Of a DNA stretch of 38,241 bases, positions 25,727 through 34,191 are shown one piece after another. The notes under the pieces were generated by a model that was not told the origin of the DNA, did no database searches, and saw only the letters and a list, made by a program, of their open reading frames with translations. Positions within the stretch are counted from its first letter, which is position 1. Every line of letters begins with the position of its first letter. The translations under genes and the position numbers were made by a program. Origin of the DNA: Flavobacteriales bacterium (GTDB lineage Bacteria; Bacteroidota; Bacteroidia; Flavobacteriales; BACL11); the NCBI GenBank assembly GCA_012960805.1, contig DUAO01000014.1, forward strand, positions 1-38,241, in the 5' to 3' direction.

Positions 25727-26146
25727 ATGAGTAAAATTCTTTTTGCTGAAAATTTGGAGCAGCTTAATAGTATTTCTGAACAAATCCTTAAGCATACCTT
25801 TCCTTATAAAAAATTTGCATTTTATGGAGAAATGGGAGTCGGGAAGACTACATTAATAAAAGCTTTATCTTTGCACTTAGGAGTTACTGATATGGTAAGT
25901 AGTCCTACTTTTTCAATTGTAAATGAGTATCGTATTAATGAAAGTGAAAAAATATATCATTTTGATTTTTTTAGGACAGAAGATGAACAGGAAGTGTACG
26001 ATATGGGATATGAAGAATATTTTCTCAGTAATGCTTATTGTTTTGTTGAATGGCCTGAAAAAATCACCAATTTGATTGAAGAAGATATGGTAAGGGTTAA
26101 AATGAGCACTGAAGGAACAACAAGAAGAATTGAAGTAATACTTTAA
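25727..26146 (+). CDS. tsaE: tRNA threonylcarbamoyladenosine biosynthesis ATPase TsaE
   Basis: ATPase partner of TsaB/TsaD in making the t6A37 modification of ANN-decoding tRNAs. The 139-aa product has Walker A GEMGVGKTT (34-42), the switch stretch SSPTFSIVNEY and the conserved DFFR and FVEWPEKI motifs. The ATG directly follows the porX stop codon, and the next gene starts 2 nt after its stop, so these genes are very likely one operon. Confidence 0.96.
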   Translation: MSKILFAENLEQLNSISEQILKHTFPYKKFAFYGEMGVGKTTLIKALSLHLGVTDMVSSPTFSIVNEYRINESEKIYHFDFFRTEDEQEVYDMGYEEYFLSNAYCFVEWPEKITNLIEEDMVRVKMSTEGTTRRIEVIL

Positions 26147-26148
26147 CT

Positions 26149-27354
26149 ATGAAAAAAGAAAAAATATTTAGTTCATTTGGAATACTTCCAAAAGAAGAAA
26201 TGCTAGAAGTAAAACCTAATTTCAAGCAATTGCAAATAGGAATTCCTAAGGAATCCTCATTTCAAGAAAATAGAGTGAGTTTAACTCCTGATTCTGTGGG
26301 CTTATTAATTGCAAATGGACATAGTGTAATTATTGAAAAAGGAGCGGGTTTGGCATCCAATTTCTCTGATAGTGAATATACTGATAAAGGAGCAGACATT
26401 GCTTATTCCAAAGAGGAAGTGTTTAAAGCAAGTTTCATCTTAAAAATTGAACCACCAACAAAAGAAGAGCTTTTTTTAATGCAAAAAGGACAGGAGCTGA
26501 TTTCAGCTGTACAAATGAGTACGCAATCAGATTCTTTTTTTAAAACTTTGAATCAAAAGAATATTACTGCTTTTGGTTTTGAGTTCATCAAAGACAAACA
26601 AAATAAATTGCCAATTGTTAGGAGTATGAGTGAAATTGCAGGCAATACAGCAATGCTTATTGCAGGCGAATATTTATCCAATACCAATGCAGGAAAAGGA
26701 TTGATGTTGGGTGGTATTTCAGGATTAATACCAACTAGTATTGTCATAATAGGAGCAGGTACTGTCGGTGAGTATGCTTGCAGAGCCTCATTAGGACTAG
26801 GAGCTTCAGTACTTATATTTGATAATTCGGTAACTAAACTTAGAAGATTACAAAACAATATAAATCATAGAATTAGCACTTCAACTTTACAGCCTAAAGC
26901 ATTAGGTAAAGCCTTGAGAAGAGCAGATGTAGTGATTGCAGCTTTGCAAATAGGAAACGGAAAAGTACCTTGTATTGTAAGTGAAGAAATGGTGATTAAA
27001 ATGAAGAAAGGTTCGGTAGTTGTTGATGTAAGTATTGATCAAGGAGGGTGCTTTGAAACCTCTGAGGTTACTTCCCATAAGAAACCAACTTTTATTAAGC
27101 ATGATGTAGTTCATTATTGTGTTCCGAATATAGCTTCAAGAGTATCGCGTACGGCATCTATGGCAATTAGTAACATCCTAACGCCTATTTTGTTGCGTAT
27201 AGCTGAAGAGGGTGGAGTGGAACACACTATTAGAAAATATGAATATTTAAGAAAGGGAGCATATACTTATCATGGTAACTTAACCAATGAAGTGCTGAGT
27301 AAGAATTTCAATATTCCTTTTGTAGACTTAGATTTAATAATGACAAGTCGATAA
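26149..27354 (+). CDS. ald: Alanine dehydrogenase-like protein (AlaDH/PNT family)
   Basis: NAD-dependent enzyme annotated in related Flavobacteria as alanine dehydrogenase (alanine to pyruvate plus ammonia). At 401 aa it is slightly longer than classical Ald (about 370) because of an N-terminal extension of about 25 residues. The AlaDH/PNT opening IGIPKESSFQENRVSLTPDS is near 30-49, and the Rossmann motif IGAGTVGEYACRASLGLGAS begins near 201. The stretch that normally carries the catalytic His of Ald reads LISAVQMSTQSD here, without a His. The enzyme is therefore divergent, and its activity is less certain than the name implies. It lies between tsaE and a small membrane protein gene. Confidence 0.8.
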   Translation: MKKEKIFSSFGILPKEEMLEVKPNFKQLQIGIPKESSFQENRVSLTPDSVGLLIANGHSVIIEKGAGLASNFSDSEYTDKGADIAYSKEEVFKASFILKIEPPTKEELFLMQKGQELISAVQMSTQSDSFFKTLNQKNITAFGFEFIKDKQNKLPIVRSMSEIAGNTAMLIAGEYLSNTNAGKGLMLGGISGLIPTSIVIIGAGTVGEYACRASLGLGASVLIFDNSVTKLRRLQNNINHRISTSTLQPKALGKALRRADVVIAALQIGNGKVPCIVSEEMVIKMKKGSVVVDVSIDQGGCFETSEVTSHKKPTFIKHDVVHYCVPNIASRVSRTASMAISNILTPILLRIAEEGGVEHTIRKYEYLRKGAYTYHGNLTNEVLSKNFNIPFVDLDLIMTSR

Positions 27355-27358
27355 AAGA

Positions 27359-27868
27359 ATGGGCAGAAGACTCTTATTTTTTGGATTTGGAGCATTAATC
27401 AGTATTTCTTTCCTTTCACTGGGACCTGAAAATAGACTGAAGAGTACTTTTTATGAGTATGTAAATTATTATAACCCTGAGAAAAGAGTTGTAAGTCAGT
27501 TATTGCAGAAAGAACATGATATTATTTATACAAATAATGATTCTTCTGAAATTGCAAATTTTTTAGAGGGTTCGTGGGTAAATCATGAACTAACAAATAA
27601 AGAGAGCTATCCTCAAATTTTTGTTTTGGATAACTTAGTAAAAGAAATTCCGTCTAGACTTAAAGTTCGTTTTTATAATAAAGAAGAGCGTAAGAGTGAA
27701 GGAGAGAGGAAAAGATATAGTAAAGCTGTTTTTCAGGAAATTGAAACAGGAATAACTCTTTCAAAAAGATCATATAAAAGTTATTACTCCTTAATAGGAA
27801 TCTTCTTTTTAATTATGATTCCAGTAAGTCTATTAGTCAGAAAATTAATAAAAAAAAGTAGTTCGTAA
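27359..27868 (+). CDS. Small membrane protein, possibly DUF4258-like
   Basis: The 169-aa product has an N-terminal hydrophobic segment (about 4-21, LLFFGFGALISISFLSL) and a C-terminal helix (about 143-161, YSLIGIFFLIMIPVSLLV) followed by KLIKK. Between them is a soluble loop containing NPEKRVVSQLLQKEHDIIYT. Proteins with an N-terminal helix and a similar PNxRVLxxL segment are encoded next to alanine dehydrogenase in other Flavobacteria (DUF4258), but I cannot confirm the match. It starts 4 nt after the ald stop and is convergent with the proline dehydrogenase gene. Confidence 0.7.
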   Translation: MGRRLLFFGFGALISISFLSLGPENRLKSTFYEYVNYYNPEKRVVSQLLQKEHDIIYTNNDSSEIANFLEGSWVNHELTNKESYPQIFVLDNLVKEIPSRLKVRFYNKEERKSEGERKRYSKAVFQEIETGITLSKRSYKSYYSLIGIFFLIMIPVSLLVRKLIKKSSS

Positions 27869-27871
27869 CTT

Positions 27872-29035
27872 CTAAATGTTCTTTCTCCTTTGTTTTTCTG
27901 CAATAATATTGCTGAGTTCACGTCCCATTTGTCCTGCTATTGAGGTATTTTCTTTTATTCTTCTTATAAGGTAAGGCAATACATCTCTTATTGGACCATA
28001 AGGAACATATTTGCTCACATTATAATTTGCTGATGAAAGATTATAGGAAATATGATCACTCATCCCCAAAAGTTGCGAGAAGTAAATCCTTTCATCATTT
28101 TTATTCAAATTATGTTTTTCTATTAAATCAACTAATAACTGTGCGCTTTTTTCATTGTGTGTTCCTGCGCAAACTGCAACACGTTTAATATTTTTAATAC
28201 AAAGCTCAAGCGCTGAATTATAGTCAGTATCTGTATTTGTTTTCACTGTGTGTACTGGACACGGATAGTTATTTGCTTTTGCTTTTGCAATTTCTTGTTC
28301 ATGATAGGCACCTCTTACTAGTTTTACTCCAATGAAATAGTTGTTTTCTGCACGCCTTAAAAAGGAATTAAGGTAGTCTATTCGATCTTTTCGGTATAGC
28401 TGAATAGTATTGTAAATTAAGACTTTTTGCTTATTGTACTTTTCCATCATTTGCTCAGCAATGCTATCAATAGCATCCTGAATCCAACTTTCCTCAGCAT
28501 CAATAAAAACAGCTACATTTTTATCAAATGCTAATTTGCAAATAGCATCTACTCTTGCTTCATATTCCTTTTTTTCTATTTTCTCATCAGCCGATAGGGG
28601 ATTGTTGTTATTTATTTTTTCTAGAATAGAAAATTTACACAGTCCTGTAGGTTTGAACACTGAAAAAGGAATGCTGTCAGAAACTGCAGCCTTTTCAATG
28701 GAGGCTAGGGTTTGCTTTAGTGCTCTATTGAAATCGTTAGCTGACTCTTTCCCTTCTGCTGAAAAATCCAATATGGTTCCAATATGTGATTGCCACAATT
28801 TATCAATTGTAGTTTGGCTTTCCTCAATAGTTTCGCCCCCACAAAAATGTTTATAAACAGTTGCTTTAATAATAAATTTTATTGGAAAATGTAGCTTTAA
28901 TGAAAATTGCACCAATCCTGTCAATATTTTTGAAACAAAACGATTGCTCATGCTTTTAAATAGGAGGTAGGCTCTATTTAAATCAGTATCTGATTTATCA
29001 GAAAAGGCAGTTTTTAGGTTATTGAAATTAATCAT
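27872..29035 (-). CDS. Proline dehydrogenase
   Basis: FAD enzyme that oxidises proline to pyrroline-5-carboxylate. The 387-aa product is a monofunctional PRODH barrel; the P5C dehydrogenase half of PutA is absent. Recognisable parts are VFIDAEESWIQDAIDSIAEQ, the FAD- and substrate-binding GVKLVRGAYHEQEIAKAKAN and, near the C terminus, YVPYGPIRDVLPYLIRRIKE, with the paired Arg that binds the proline carboxylate. It is probably a single-gene unit; the next gene on this strand ends 68 nt upstream. Confidence 0.94.
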   Translation of the reverse strand: MINFNNLKTAFSDKSDTDLNRAYLLFKSMSNRFVSKILTGLVQFSLKLHFPIKFIIKATVYKHFCGGETIEESQTTIDKLWQSHIGTILDFSAEGKESANDFNRALKQTLASIEKAAVSDSIPFSVFKPTGLCKFSILEKINNNNPLSADEKIEKKEYEARVDAICKLAFDKNVAVFIDAEESWIQDAIDSIAEQMMEKYNKQKVLIYNTIQLYRKDRIDYLNSFLRRAENNYFIGVKLVRGAYHEQEIAKAKANNYPCPVHTVKTNTDTDYNSALELCIKNIKRVAVCAGTHNEKSAQLLVDLIEKHNLNKNDERIYFSQLLGMSDHISYNLSSANYNVSKYVPYGPIRDVLPYLIRRIKENTSIAGQMGRELSNIIAEKQRRKNI

Positions 29036-29103
29036 TTAGTTAAAAATTTTCGGGTAAAAATAAGAATAATGATTGCTTGTTCTGTGGTTTTATCTTAGAC
29101 AAA

Positions 29104-29742
29104 TTACTTTACCTTTCTGGAAATCATTAAGCCATCTCGTACTGGTAAGAGCATAGTTTCAACTCTATCAGAAGCAAGCAATTTTTTATTGTATTTATCC
29201 AATGCAGTCGTTTCCTCATCCATCTTTTCTTTAGTTACTTTTCCGCTCCATAGTACATTGTCAGCTATAATGAGACCGCCAATATCCATTTTGTCAATTA
29301 TCGCATCAAAGTAATTTTTATAATTTTCTTTATCGGCATCAATAAAAGCCAGTTGAAAGTTACAAGCCAAGGTGGGTATGATGTCTAATGCCTGACCGAT
29401 ATGTTGTTGAATGTTATTGTTGAAATCGGATTCGTTAAAATAACGATTCGCTACTGAGGTATATTCCTCATTGATGTCAAGGGTATGCAATATACCATTA
29501 GACTTTAATCCTTCTGCTAAACAAAGTGCGGAATAGCCTGTGTAAGTTCCTATTTCTAAGATATTTTCAGGAGAAACTAATTTGCTAAACATGGATAAAA
29601 TACGCCCTTGCAAGTGACCCGAAAGCATTCTTGGCGTCATTATATTCGCCCAAGTTTCTCGGTTTAGTTTAGCTAATAATAGAGGTTCTTCAGTGGTATG
29701 CGCTAGTGTATATTCTTCAATTTTAGTAGGTAAAAATTCCAT
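29104..29742 (-). CDS. Class I SAM-dependent O-methyltransferase
   Basis: Catechol/caffeoyl-CoA-type O-methyltransferase (Methyltransf_3), about 212 aa. SAM motif I is ILEIGTYTGYSALCLAEGL, the metal-binding acidic stretch is LAFIDADKENYKNYFD, and IADNVLWSGKV follows. The ATG at 29742 is chosen because a GTG at 29766 falls within the upstream terminator hairpin and adds unrelated residues. The substrate is not predictable. Confidence 0.92.
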   Translation of the reverse strand: MEFLPTKIEEYTLAHTTEEPLLLAKLNRETWANIMTPRMLSGHLQGRILSMFSKLVSPENILEIGTYTGYSALCLAEGLKSNGILHTLDINEEYTSVANRYFNESDFNNNIQQHIGQALDIIPTLACNFQLAFIDADKENYKNYFDAIIDKMDIGGLIIADNVLWSGKVTKEKMDEETTALDKYNKKLLASDRVETMLLPVRDGLMISRKVK

Positions 29743-29757
29743 ATTTTTTGGTATAAA

Positions 29758-29781
29758 AAAAGCCACACTAGTGTGGCTTTT
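29758..29781 (-). terminator. Terminator of the Cys-rich protein gene
   Basis: A 24-nt perfect palindrome with arms AAAAGCCACA / TGTGGCTTTT around CTAG, followed on the minus strand by further T bases. It lies about 20 nt past the stop at 29800. Confidence 0.9.
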
Positions 29782-29799
29782 ATAGTATTTAACTATATA

Positions 29800-30279
29800 T
29801 TATTCTTTTTCTGGAGCAGCTTCTTCAATTGTTGGTGGTGGCGCACAACAAGGTTTAGTGCAATCCGCACCGCATTTTTTGGCTTTCTTTTTACAACACC
29901 CTTTCTTTGCTTTTTTACTACAAGAAGATTTCCCACCTCCATATCTGTTGCTTTTATTGAAGTTAAAGCCTCCTGATTTACTTTTGCTGCAAGAAGATTT
30001 TTTACTTTTAGAACAGCTTGTTTTTTTCTTGCCTTTGCAACACGTTCCTTTTGCTTTGTTTTTACAAGTAGCATTACATATTTTTCCTGTTTTTACACAG
30101 ACAAGTTTACCATCTTCATTGATAGTATATGGGCATTTGTCAGTTCCCCAATCAGGGCAGTTTGCTTTAATTTGTTCCACTGCTGAAATTTCGTTAGTAG
30201 CATCAGTTTCAGTTTGTGCATTTACATTAGCAATACCAATAAAAAGTACAGCTAATAATACGATTGATAATTTTTTCAT
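29800..30279 (-). CDS. Secreted Cys/Lys-rich protein of unknown function
   Basis: I do not recognise the family. The 159-aa product has a signal peptide (MKKLSIVLLAVLFIGIANVN, cleavage around NAQ-TET). The N-terminal mature part contains NCPDWGTDKCPYTINEDGKL. A very Lys- and Cys-rich section follows, with repeated SCSKSK/CCKKKAKK units, a Gly/Asn spacer (SGGFNFNKSNRYGGGK), and an acidic proline tail (CCAPPPTIEEAAPEKE). I count about 16 Cys, many in CC pairs, compatible with metal binding or disulfides. It has its own -7 box and terminator, so it is monocistronic. Overlapping ORFs in other frames are by-products of the repeats. Confidence 0.78.
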   Translation of the reverse strand: MKKLSIVLLAVLFIGIANVNAQTETDATNEISAVEQIKANCPDWGTDKCPYTINEDGKLVCVKTGKICNATCKNKAKGTCCKGKKKTSCSKSKKSSCSKSKSGGFNFNKSNRYGGGKSSCSKKAKKGCCKKKAKKCGADCTKPCCAPPPTIEEAAPEKE

Positions 30280-30306
30280 TTTTAATAATTTTTAATTTGT
30301 ATGGGG

Positions 30307-30314
30307 CAAATATA
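30307..30314 (-). promoter_or_regulatory. -7 box for the Cys-rich protein gene
   Basis: Minus strand TATATTTG followed by CC, an exact TAnnTTTG match, with a leader of about 20 nt before the ATG at 30279. A -33 element is not clear. Confidence 0.5.
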
Positions 30315-30342
30315 GTAAAATAGTTGATAGCTTATTGTTTTA

Positions 30343-30990
30343 CTAATAAGTTGTAATGATACTTTCTCCTCCAGTTACTTTTTGTTCTAGTGTTACATTT
30401 ATTTTTGTTCCTAGTGGAAAGAATAAATCAACCCTTGATCCGAATTTAATAAAACCAAATTCATCAGCTACTTTTACGGTATCTTCTACTTTGGAATAGG
30501 TAACGATTCTTCTGGCTACTGCACCGGCAATTTGTCTGAAGAGTATAGATATTTTATCATTTTCAACAACGACAGTACTTCTTTCATTATCAGTAGAAGA
30601 TTTTGGATGCCAAGCTACTAAAAATTTTCCTGGATGGTATTTAGTATATTTTACATTTCCACTAATTGGGTACACTTGATTATGTGCATTTAAAGGTGAC
30701 ATGAAAATAGACACTTGAATTCTTTTATCTTTGTAAAATTCGTTTTCAGTGGTTTCTTCAATCACTACTACTTTTCCGTCACATGGGGAATATACTACTC
30801 CCTCTTTTCTTACAAAATTTCTTTTTGGAATCCTGAAAAAATATACAGACATTAGAAATAAAAATACAGCAAGAGGTAGAGTGAAACACCAAAAAATAAT
30901 TTTCAAATTCCAATAAGCAATATAATTCACCAATGTAAAAATGAGGATTTCATTTAAAAGGATTTTATAACCTTCTTTGTGTAGTTTCAT
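30343..30990 (-). CDS. psd: Phosphatidylserine decarboxylase (short, self-cleaving type)
   Basis: Makes phosphatidylethanolamine from phosphatidylserine at the inner membrane. The 215-aa proenzyme has two N-terminal hydrophobic segments (about 10-25 and 30-52), the catalytic-domain stretches YSPCDGKVVVIEE and SIFMSPLNAHNQVYPISG, and the self-cleavage site KFGSRVDLF. Cleavage between Gly184 and Ser185 would create the pyruvoyl group. The short form is common in Bacteroidota and archaea. It is the last gene of the rsfS-ftsH-DUF2007-cdsA-psd run, 1 nt after cdsA. Confidence 0.94.
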   Translation of the reverse strand: MKLHKEGYKILLNEILIFTLVNYIAYWNLKIIFWCFTLPLAVFLFLMSVYFFRIPKRNFVRKEGVVYSPCDGKVVVIEETTENEFYKDKRIQVSIFMSPLNAHNQVYPISGNVKYTKYHPGKFLVAWHPKSSTDNERSTVVVENDKISILFRQIAGAVARRIVTYSKVEDTVKVADEFGFIKFGSRVDLFFPLGTKINVTLEQKVTGGESIITTY

Positions 30991-30991
30991 T

Positions 30992-31597
30992 TTACAATAA
31001 ATTGATTAAGATGTAAATAGTTGGAATTGTAATCATAAAAGCATCCATTCTGTCAAGCATTCCTCCGTGTCCTGGAATAAAATTCCCAGAATCTTTTACC
31101 CCTGCTTCTCTTTTGTAATGTGATTCTATAAAATCCCCAAGAGTAGCAGTGAACGGTAGAAATAAGCTAATAACAATTGCTTGATTAAGTTCAATTTCTA
31201 AAAAATAGTTTGCTGTAAGATAAACAGCAATTACCGTAAAAATAAATCCTCCTACAAAGCCTTCCCAAGATTTTTTAGGGGAAACAGTAGGCATTATTTT
31301 ATGTTTTCCAAATTTTACACCTACTAAATAAGCAAAGGTATCAAAGGTCCAAGTGAGGATAAACATAAGAAGTACTAATTCAGTTTTAATAAAATGAACT
31401 AATAAGAGAGGAGATAACACATAAAGGAAGGTAAGTATTTTTGTTTTCCCTTTTCTGAGCTTGTACATTTCATAAAGACATACTAAAAGAATAACTGCAA
31501 AAAGAATATGAAAAGAGAGTTCAGAACAGAAAGTTCCAAACCACATAATAGCAACATATATCGCTCCTGATAATGCTCTTTTAAGCGTTTCGTTCAT
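30992..31597 (-). CDS. cdsA: Phosphatidate cytidylyltransferase (short form)
   Basis: Makes CDP-diacylglycerol for all phospholipids. The product is a polytopic membrane protein of 201 aa, shorter than the usual 260-280, with several hydrophobic segments. The CDP-alcohol signature is intact: the segment SPKKSWEGFVGGFIFTVIA and the C-terminal stretch GDFIESHYKREAGVKDSGNF followed by IPGHGGMLDRMDA. The shortening is in the N-terminal membrane part. It overlaps the DUF2007 gene by 17 nt. The start at 31597 is an ATG; a longer version is not available without running further into that gene. Confidence 0.93.
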   Translation of the reverse strand: MNETLKRALSGAIYVAIMWFGTFCSELSFHILFAVILLVCLYEMYKLRKGKTKILTFLYVLSPLLLVHFIKTELVLLMFILTWTFDTFAYLVGVKFGKHKIMPTVSPKKSWEGFVGGFIFTVIAVYLTANYFLEIELNQAIVISLFLPFTATLGDFIESHYKREAGVKDSGNFIPGHGGMLDRMDAFMITIPTIYILINLL

Positions 31598-31787
31598 TGT
31601 GTTGTTCCTTTATCAGTTGTAAAGCAATTGTTTGATTTTCTTCTTTTACATATAAATCAATTGAACCAAACATATTGTAAGATGAATCTTGCTTATTTAA
31701 CATTACTGCAGTAATATTATTCTCTTCTAGCATTTGTTTTATAATTTCTACCTCTATAGGATTAGCTGAACTAAATATGTTAGTCAT
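31581..31787 (-). CDS. DUF2007-type small protein
   Basis: The 68-aa product fits the DUF2007 (putative signal-transducing) pattern: [20 protein letters not shown], then NITAVMLNKQDSSYNMFGSI and a C-terminal VKEENQTIALQLIKE helix. The fold is GlnB-like by repute, with no known role. It overlaps ftsH by 8 nt and cdsA by 17 nt, so expression is coupled to both. Confidence 0.8.
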   Translation of the reverse strand: MTNIFSSANPIEVEIIKQMLEENNITAVMLNKQDSSYNMFGSIDLYVKEENQTIALQLIKEQHNERNA

Positions 31788-33792
31788 TATTTTTTTTAGG
31801 GGTAGTTTTTTTTACAGCTACTTTGGTTTTCTTTGTGGATATTTTTTCTTCTTCATCCAATTTTAAAAGCTGTTCTTCTTCATATGATTTCCATTGTCTT
31901 TCGCCAAATATTTTAGTTAAATCATCTTTGAAGATAACTTCATTTTCTAATAATTCAGAGCCTAGTTTGTTCACTTTCTCTTTGTGTGTCAACAATATAT
32001 CTTTAGCTCTTTGATATTGCTGTTCAAGTATTTGCGAAACTTCTTTGTCAATCAATTGAGCTCTTTCTTCAGAATAAGGTTTTGTAAACCCTGATTGTTG
32101 CCCAGAAGAATCATAATAAGATATATTTCCAACCTTTGCACTTAAACCATAAACACTCACCATAGCATAAGCCATTTTAGTAACCTTTTCCAAATCGCTT
32201 AAAGCACCAGTTGATATTTTCCCAAAGAATACTTCTTCAGCAGCTCTACCACCCATAGCAGCACAAATTTCATCAAGCATTTGTTCAGTAGTAGTTAATT
32301 GTCTTTCTTCTGGTAAATACCAAGCAGCTCCTAATGATTTTCCTCTAGGAACAATAGTAACTTTTATTAGGGGAGAAGCGTATTGCAACATCCAACTTAC
32401 AGTTGCATGACCTGCTTCATGAAAGGCAATGGTTTTCTTTTCATTAGGAGAAATAATTTTTGATTTCTTTTCTAATCCTCCAATGATTCTATCTACAGCA
32501 TCCAAGAAATCTTGCTTACCCACTTCTTTTCTTTCTTTTCGAGCAGCAATTAATGCAGCCTCATTACAGACATTTGCAATATCAGCACCGCTAAAGCCAG
32601 GTGTTTGTCGAGCAAGGAAATTGACATCCATCTTTTTTGCTAATTTGATAGGTTTTAAATGAACTTCAAATATTTCTTTTCGTTCTACTAAATCAGGTAA
32701 ATCTACAAATATCTGTCGGTCAAATCTTCCCGCTCTTGTCAACGCCTTATCTAAAACATCAGCACGATTAGTGGCAGCCATAACGATAACACCTGAATTG
32801 GTGCCAAAGCCATCCATTTCAGTAAGTAATTGATTTAAAGTATTCTCTCTTTCATCATTACTTCCTGTCATAGCATTCTTGCCTCTTGCACGCCCAATAG
32901 CATCAATCTCGTCAATAAAAATAATAGCAGGTGCTTTTTCTTTTGCTTGTTTGAATAAATCACGCACTCGACTTGCCCCAACACCAACAAACATTTCTAC
33001 AAAATCAGAACCTGTTAAAGAAAAGAATGGAACTTTTGCCTCACCAGCTACCGCTTTTGCTAGTAAAGTTTTTCCTGTTCCTGGAAGACCAATTAGCAAT
33101 GCGCCTCTTGGGATCTTACCTCCTAGTTTTGTGTATTTCTCAGGTAATTTTAAAAAGTCAACTATTTCTGCTATTTCTTCTTTAGCTTCTTCAAGCCCCG
33201 CTACATCCTTAAAGGTTATTTTTATATTTTTTTTATCTACTAATTTTCCTTGTGTTTTCCCAATATTAAAAATTTGCCCGGCACCACCACCACCACTCAT
33301 TCTTTTCATAATAAATAGCCAAATAAAAATAAAGAAAGCCAAAGGAAGAATCCATCCTAGTATGTCACCAAAAACATCTTTTTCAGTTTTGCTTGTAGGA
33401 TATATTTTTTCAAACTCTTCAGTTTCAACTTGAGCATCTTCCATTTGCTTTAAAAAATGATCCACTGAGCTAATTTCAAAATAATAATGAGGACCATAAT
33501 TTGGCGTATCACCAAAAGTTTTTTTACTAACTTCTTTGAACTCTTCTTCTGCTAAAAACTCTTTTTTGATATATATATAGGCCTTTTCCTTGTTTACAAT
33601 TACAACCTTTTCTACTTTTTGGTTTTGTAGCATTTTTTGATTGAATTTCTGCCAGTCAGTAGGTTTAGTGACATCTGTCCCTATAAACTGCAAACCAATA
33701 AAGAATAGAAAAATAAGTGCATAAACCCAATATATTTTGAATTTAAAATCTTTAAATCCTTTTGGTAGTGTTGATTTTCTTTTGTTCGTCAT
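31780..33792 (-). CDS. ftsH: ATP-dependent zinc metalloprotease FtsH
   Basis: Membrane-anchored AAA+ protease that degrades membrane and regulatory proteins, in Gram-negatives often including LpxC. The 670-aa product has TM1 (about 22-38), a periplasmic domain, TM2 (about 143-163) and a glycine-rich linker (GGGGAG). The AAA module has Walker A GLPGTGKT (235-242; the family usually has GPPGTGKT), Walker [10 protein letters not shown] and the second region of homology ([20 protein letters not shown]). The zinc protease motif is HEAGH (458-462). It lies 10 nt after rsfS. Confidence 0.97.
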   Translation of the reverse strand: MTNKRKSTLPKGFKDFKFKIYWVYALIFLFFIGLQFIGTDVTKPTDWQKFNQKMLQNQKVEKVVIVNKEKAYIYIKKEFLAEEEFKEVSKKTFGDTPNYGPHYYFEISSVDHFLKQMEDAQVETEEFEKIYPTSKTEKDVFGDILGWILPLAFFIFIWLFIMKRMSGGGGAGQIFNIGKTQGKLVDKKNIKITFKDVAGLEEAKEEIAEIVDFLKLPEKYTKLGGKIPRGALLIGLPGTGKTLLAKAVAGEAKVPFFSLTGSDFVEMFVGVGASRVRDLFKQAKEKAPAIIFIDEIDAIGRARGKNAMTGSNDERENTLNQLLTEMDGFGTNSGVIVMAATNRADVLDKALTRAGRFDRQIFVDLPDLVERKEIFEVHLKPIKLAKKMDVNFLARQTPGFSGADIANVCNEAALIAARKERKEVGKQDFLDAVDRIIGGLEKKSKIISPNEKKTIAFHEAGHATVSWMLQYASPLIKVTIVPRGKSLGAAWYLPEERQLTTTEQMLDEICAAMGGRAAEEVFFGKISTGALSDLEKVTKMAYAMVSVYGLSAKVGNISYYDSSGQQSGFTKPYSEERAQLIDKEVSQILEQQYQRAKDILLTHKEKVNKLGSELLENEVIFKDDLTKIFGERQWKSYEEEQLLKLDEEEKISTKKTKVAVKKTTPKKNND

Positions 33793-33802
33793 TAATATTT
33801 CT

Positions 33803-34168
33803 TTAGTCTTTATGTGTTATAAATTTAGCATCCCCCCATAAATCTTCTATATTGTAAAAAGCACGAGTTTTTTCTTGAAAAATATGGACTATTACATCAA
33901 AATAATCCATCAAGATCCATTCTCCAAGAGCATGACCTTCAATATGAGATGGTTTTTCGCCAAGGCCTTGTGATACTACTTTTTTTATATTGCCTTCAAT
34001 TGCATTAACATGGGTGTTAGATGTTCCTGTGCAAATTACAAAATATTTACATATTGCTGATTCTATTTTTCTTAAATCTAATGAGATAGTTTCATTTCCT
34101 TTTACATCTTGTATTGCAGCTACTATGTTTTCTAATAGAATATTTGTTGCATCAATTTTTTTAGCCAT
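33803..34168 (-). CDS. rsfS: Ribosome silencing factor RsfS
   Basis: Binds uL14 of the 50S subunit and blocks subunit joining in slow growth. At 121 aa it has family length. Signature stretches are VKGNETISLDLRKIE and YFVICTGTSNTHVNAIEGNI, with GEWILMDYFDVIVHIFQEKT at the C-terminal half. It is the first gene of the ftsH-cdsA-psd operon; a good -33/-7 promoter lies just upstream. Confidence 0.96.
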   Translation of the reverse strand: MAKKIDATNILLENIVAAIQDVKGNETISLDLRKIESAICKYFVICTGTSNTHVNAIEGNIKKVVSQGLGEKPSHIEGHALGEWILMDYFDVIVHIFQEKTRAFYNIEDLWGDAKFITHKD

Positions 34169-34177
34169 ATTTATTTT

Positions 34178-34185
34178 TAAATTTG
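34178..34185 (+). promoter_or_regulatory. Possible -7 box for birA
   Basis: TAAATTTG on the plus strand fits TAnnTTTG and would give a leader of about 47 nt to the TTG start of birA. It lies in the divergent gap next to the rsfS promoter. No -33 element is obvious. Confidence 0.3.
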
Positions 34186-34191
34186 CGTTTG

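Noticed and set aside
29743-29766. GTG-initiated N-terminal extension of the O-methyltransferase
   Set aside because: The GTG lies inside the terminator palindrome, and the added residues are unlike the family; ATG 29742 fits.
29793-30074. 93-aa Lys-rich minus-strand ORF overlapping the Cys-rich gene
   Set aside because: It is a frame-shifted reading of the SCSK/CCKK repeats; the real frame has a signal peptide, its own promoter box and a terminator.
29858-30295. 145-aa plus-strand ORF antisense to the Cys-rich gene
   Set aside because: Leu/Phe/Pro-rich content is the mirror of the Lys/Cys codons; no start context or family resemblance.
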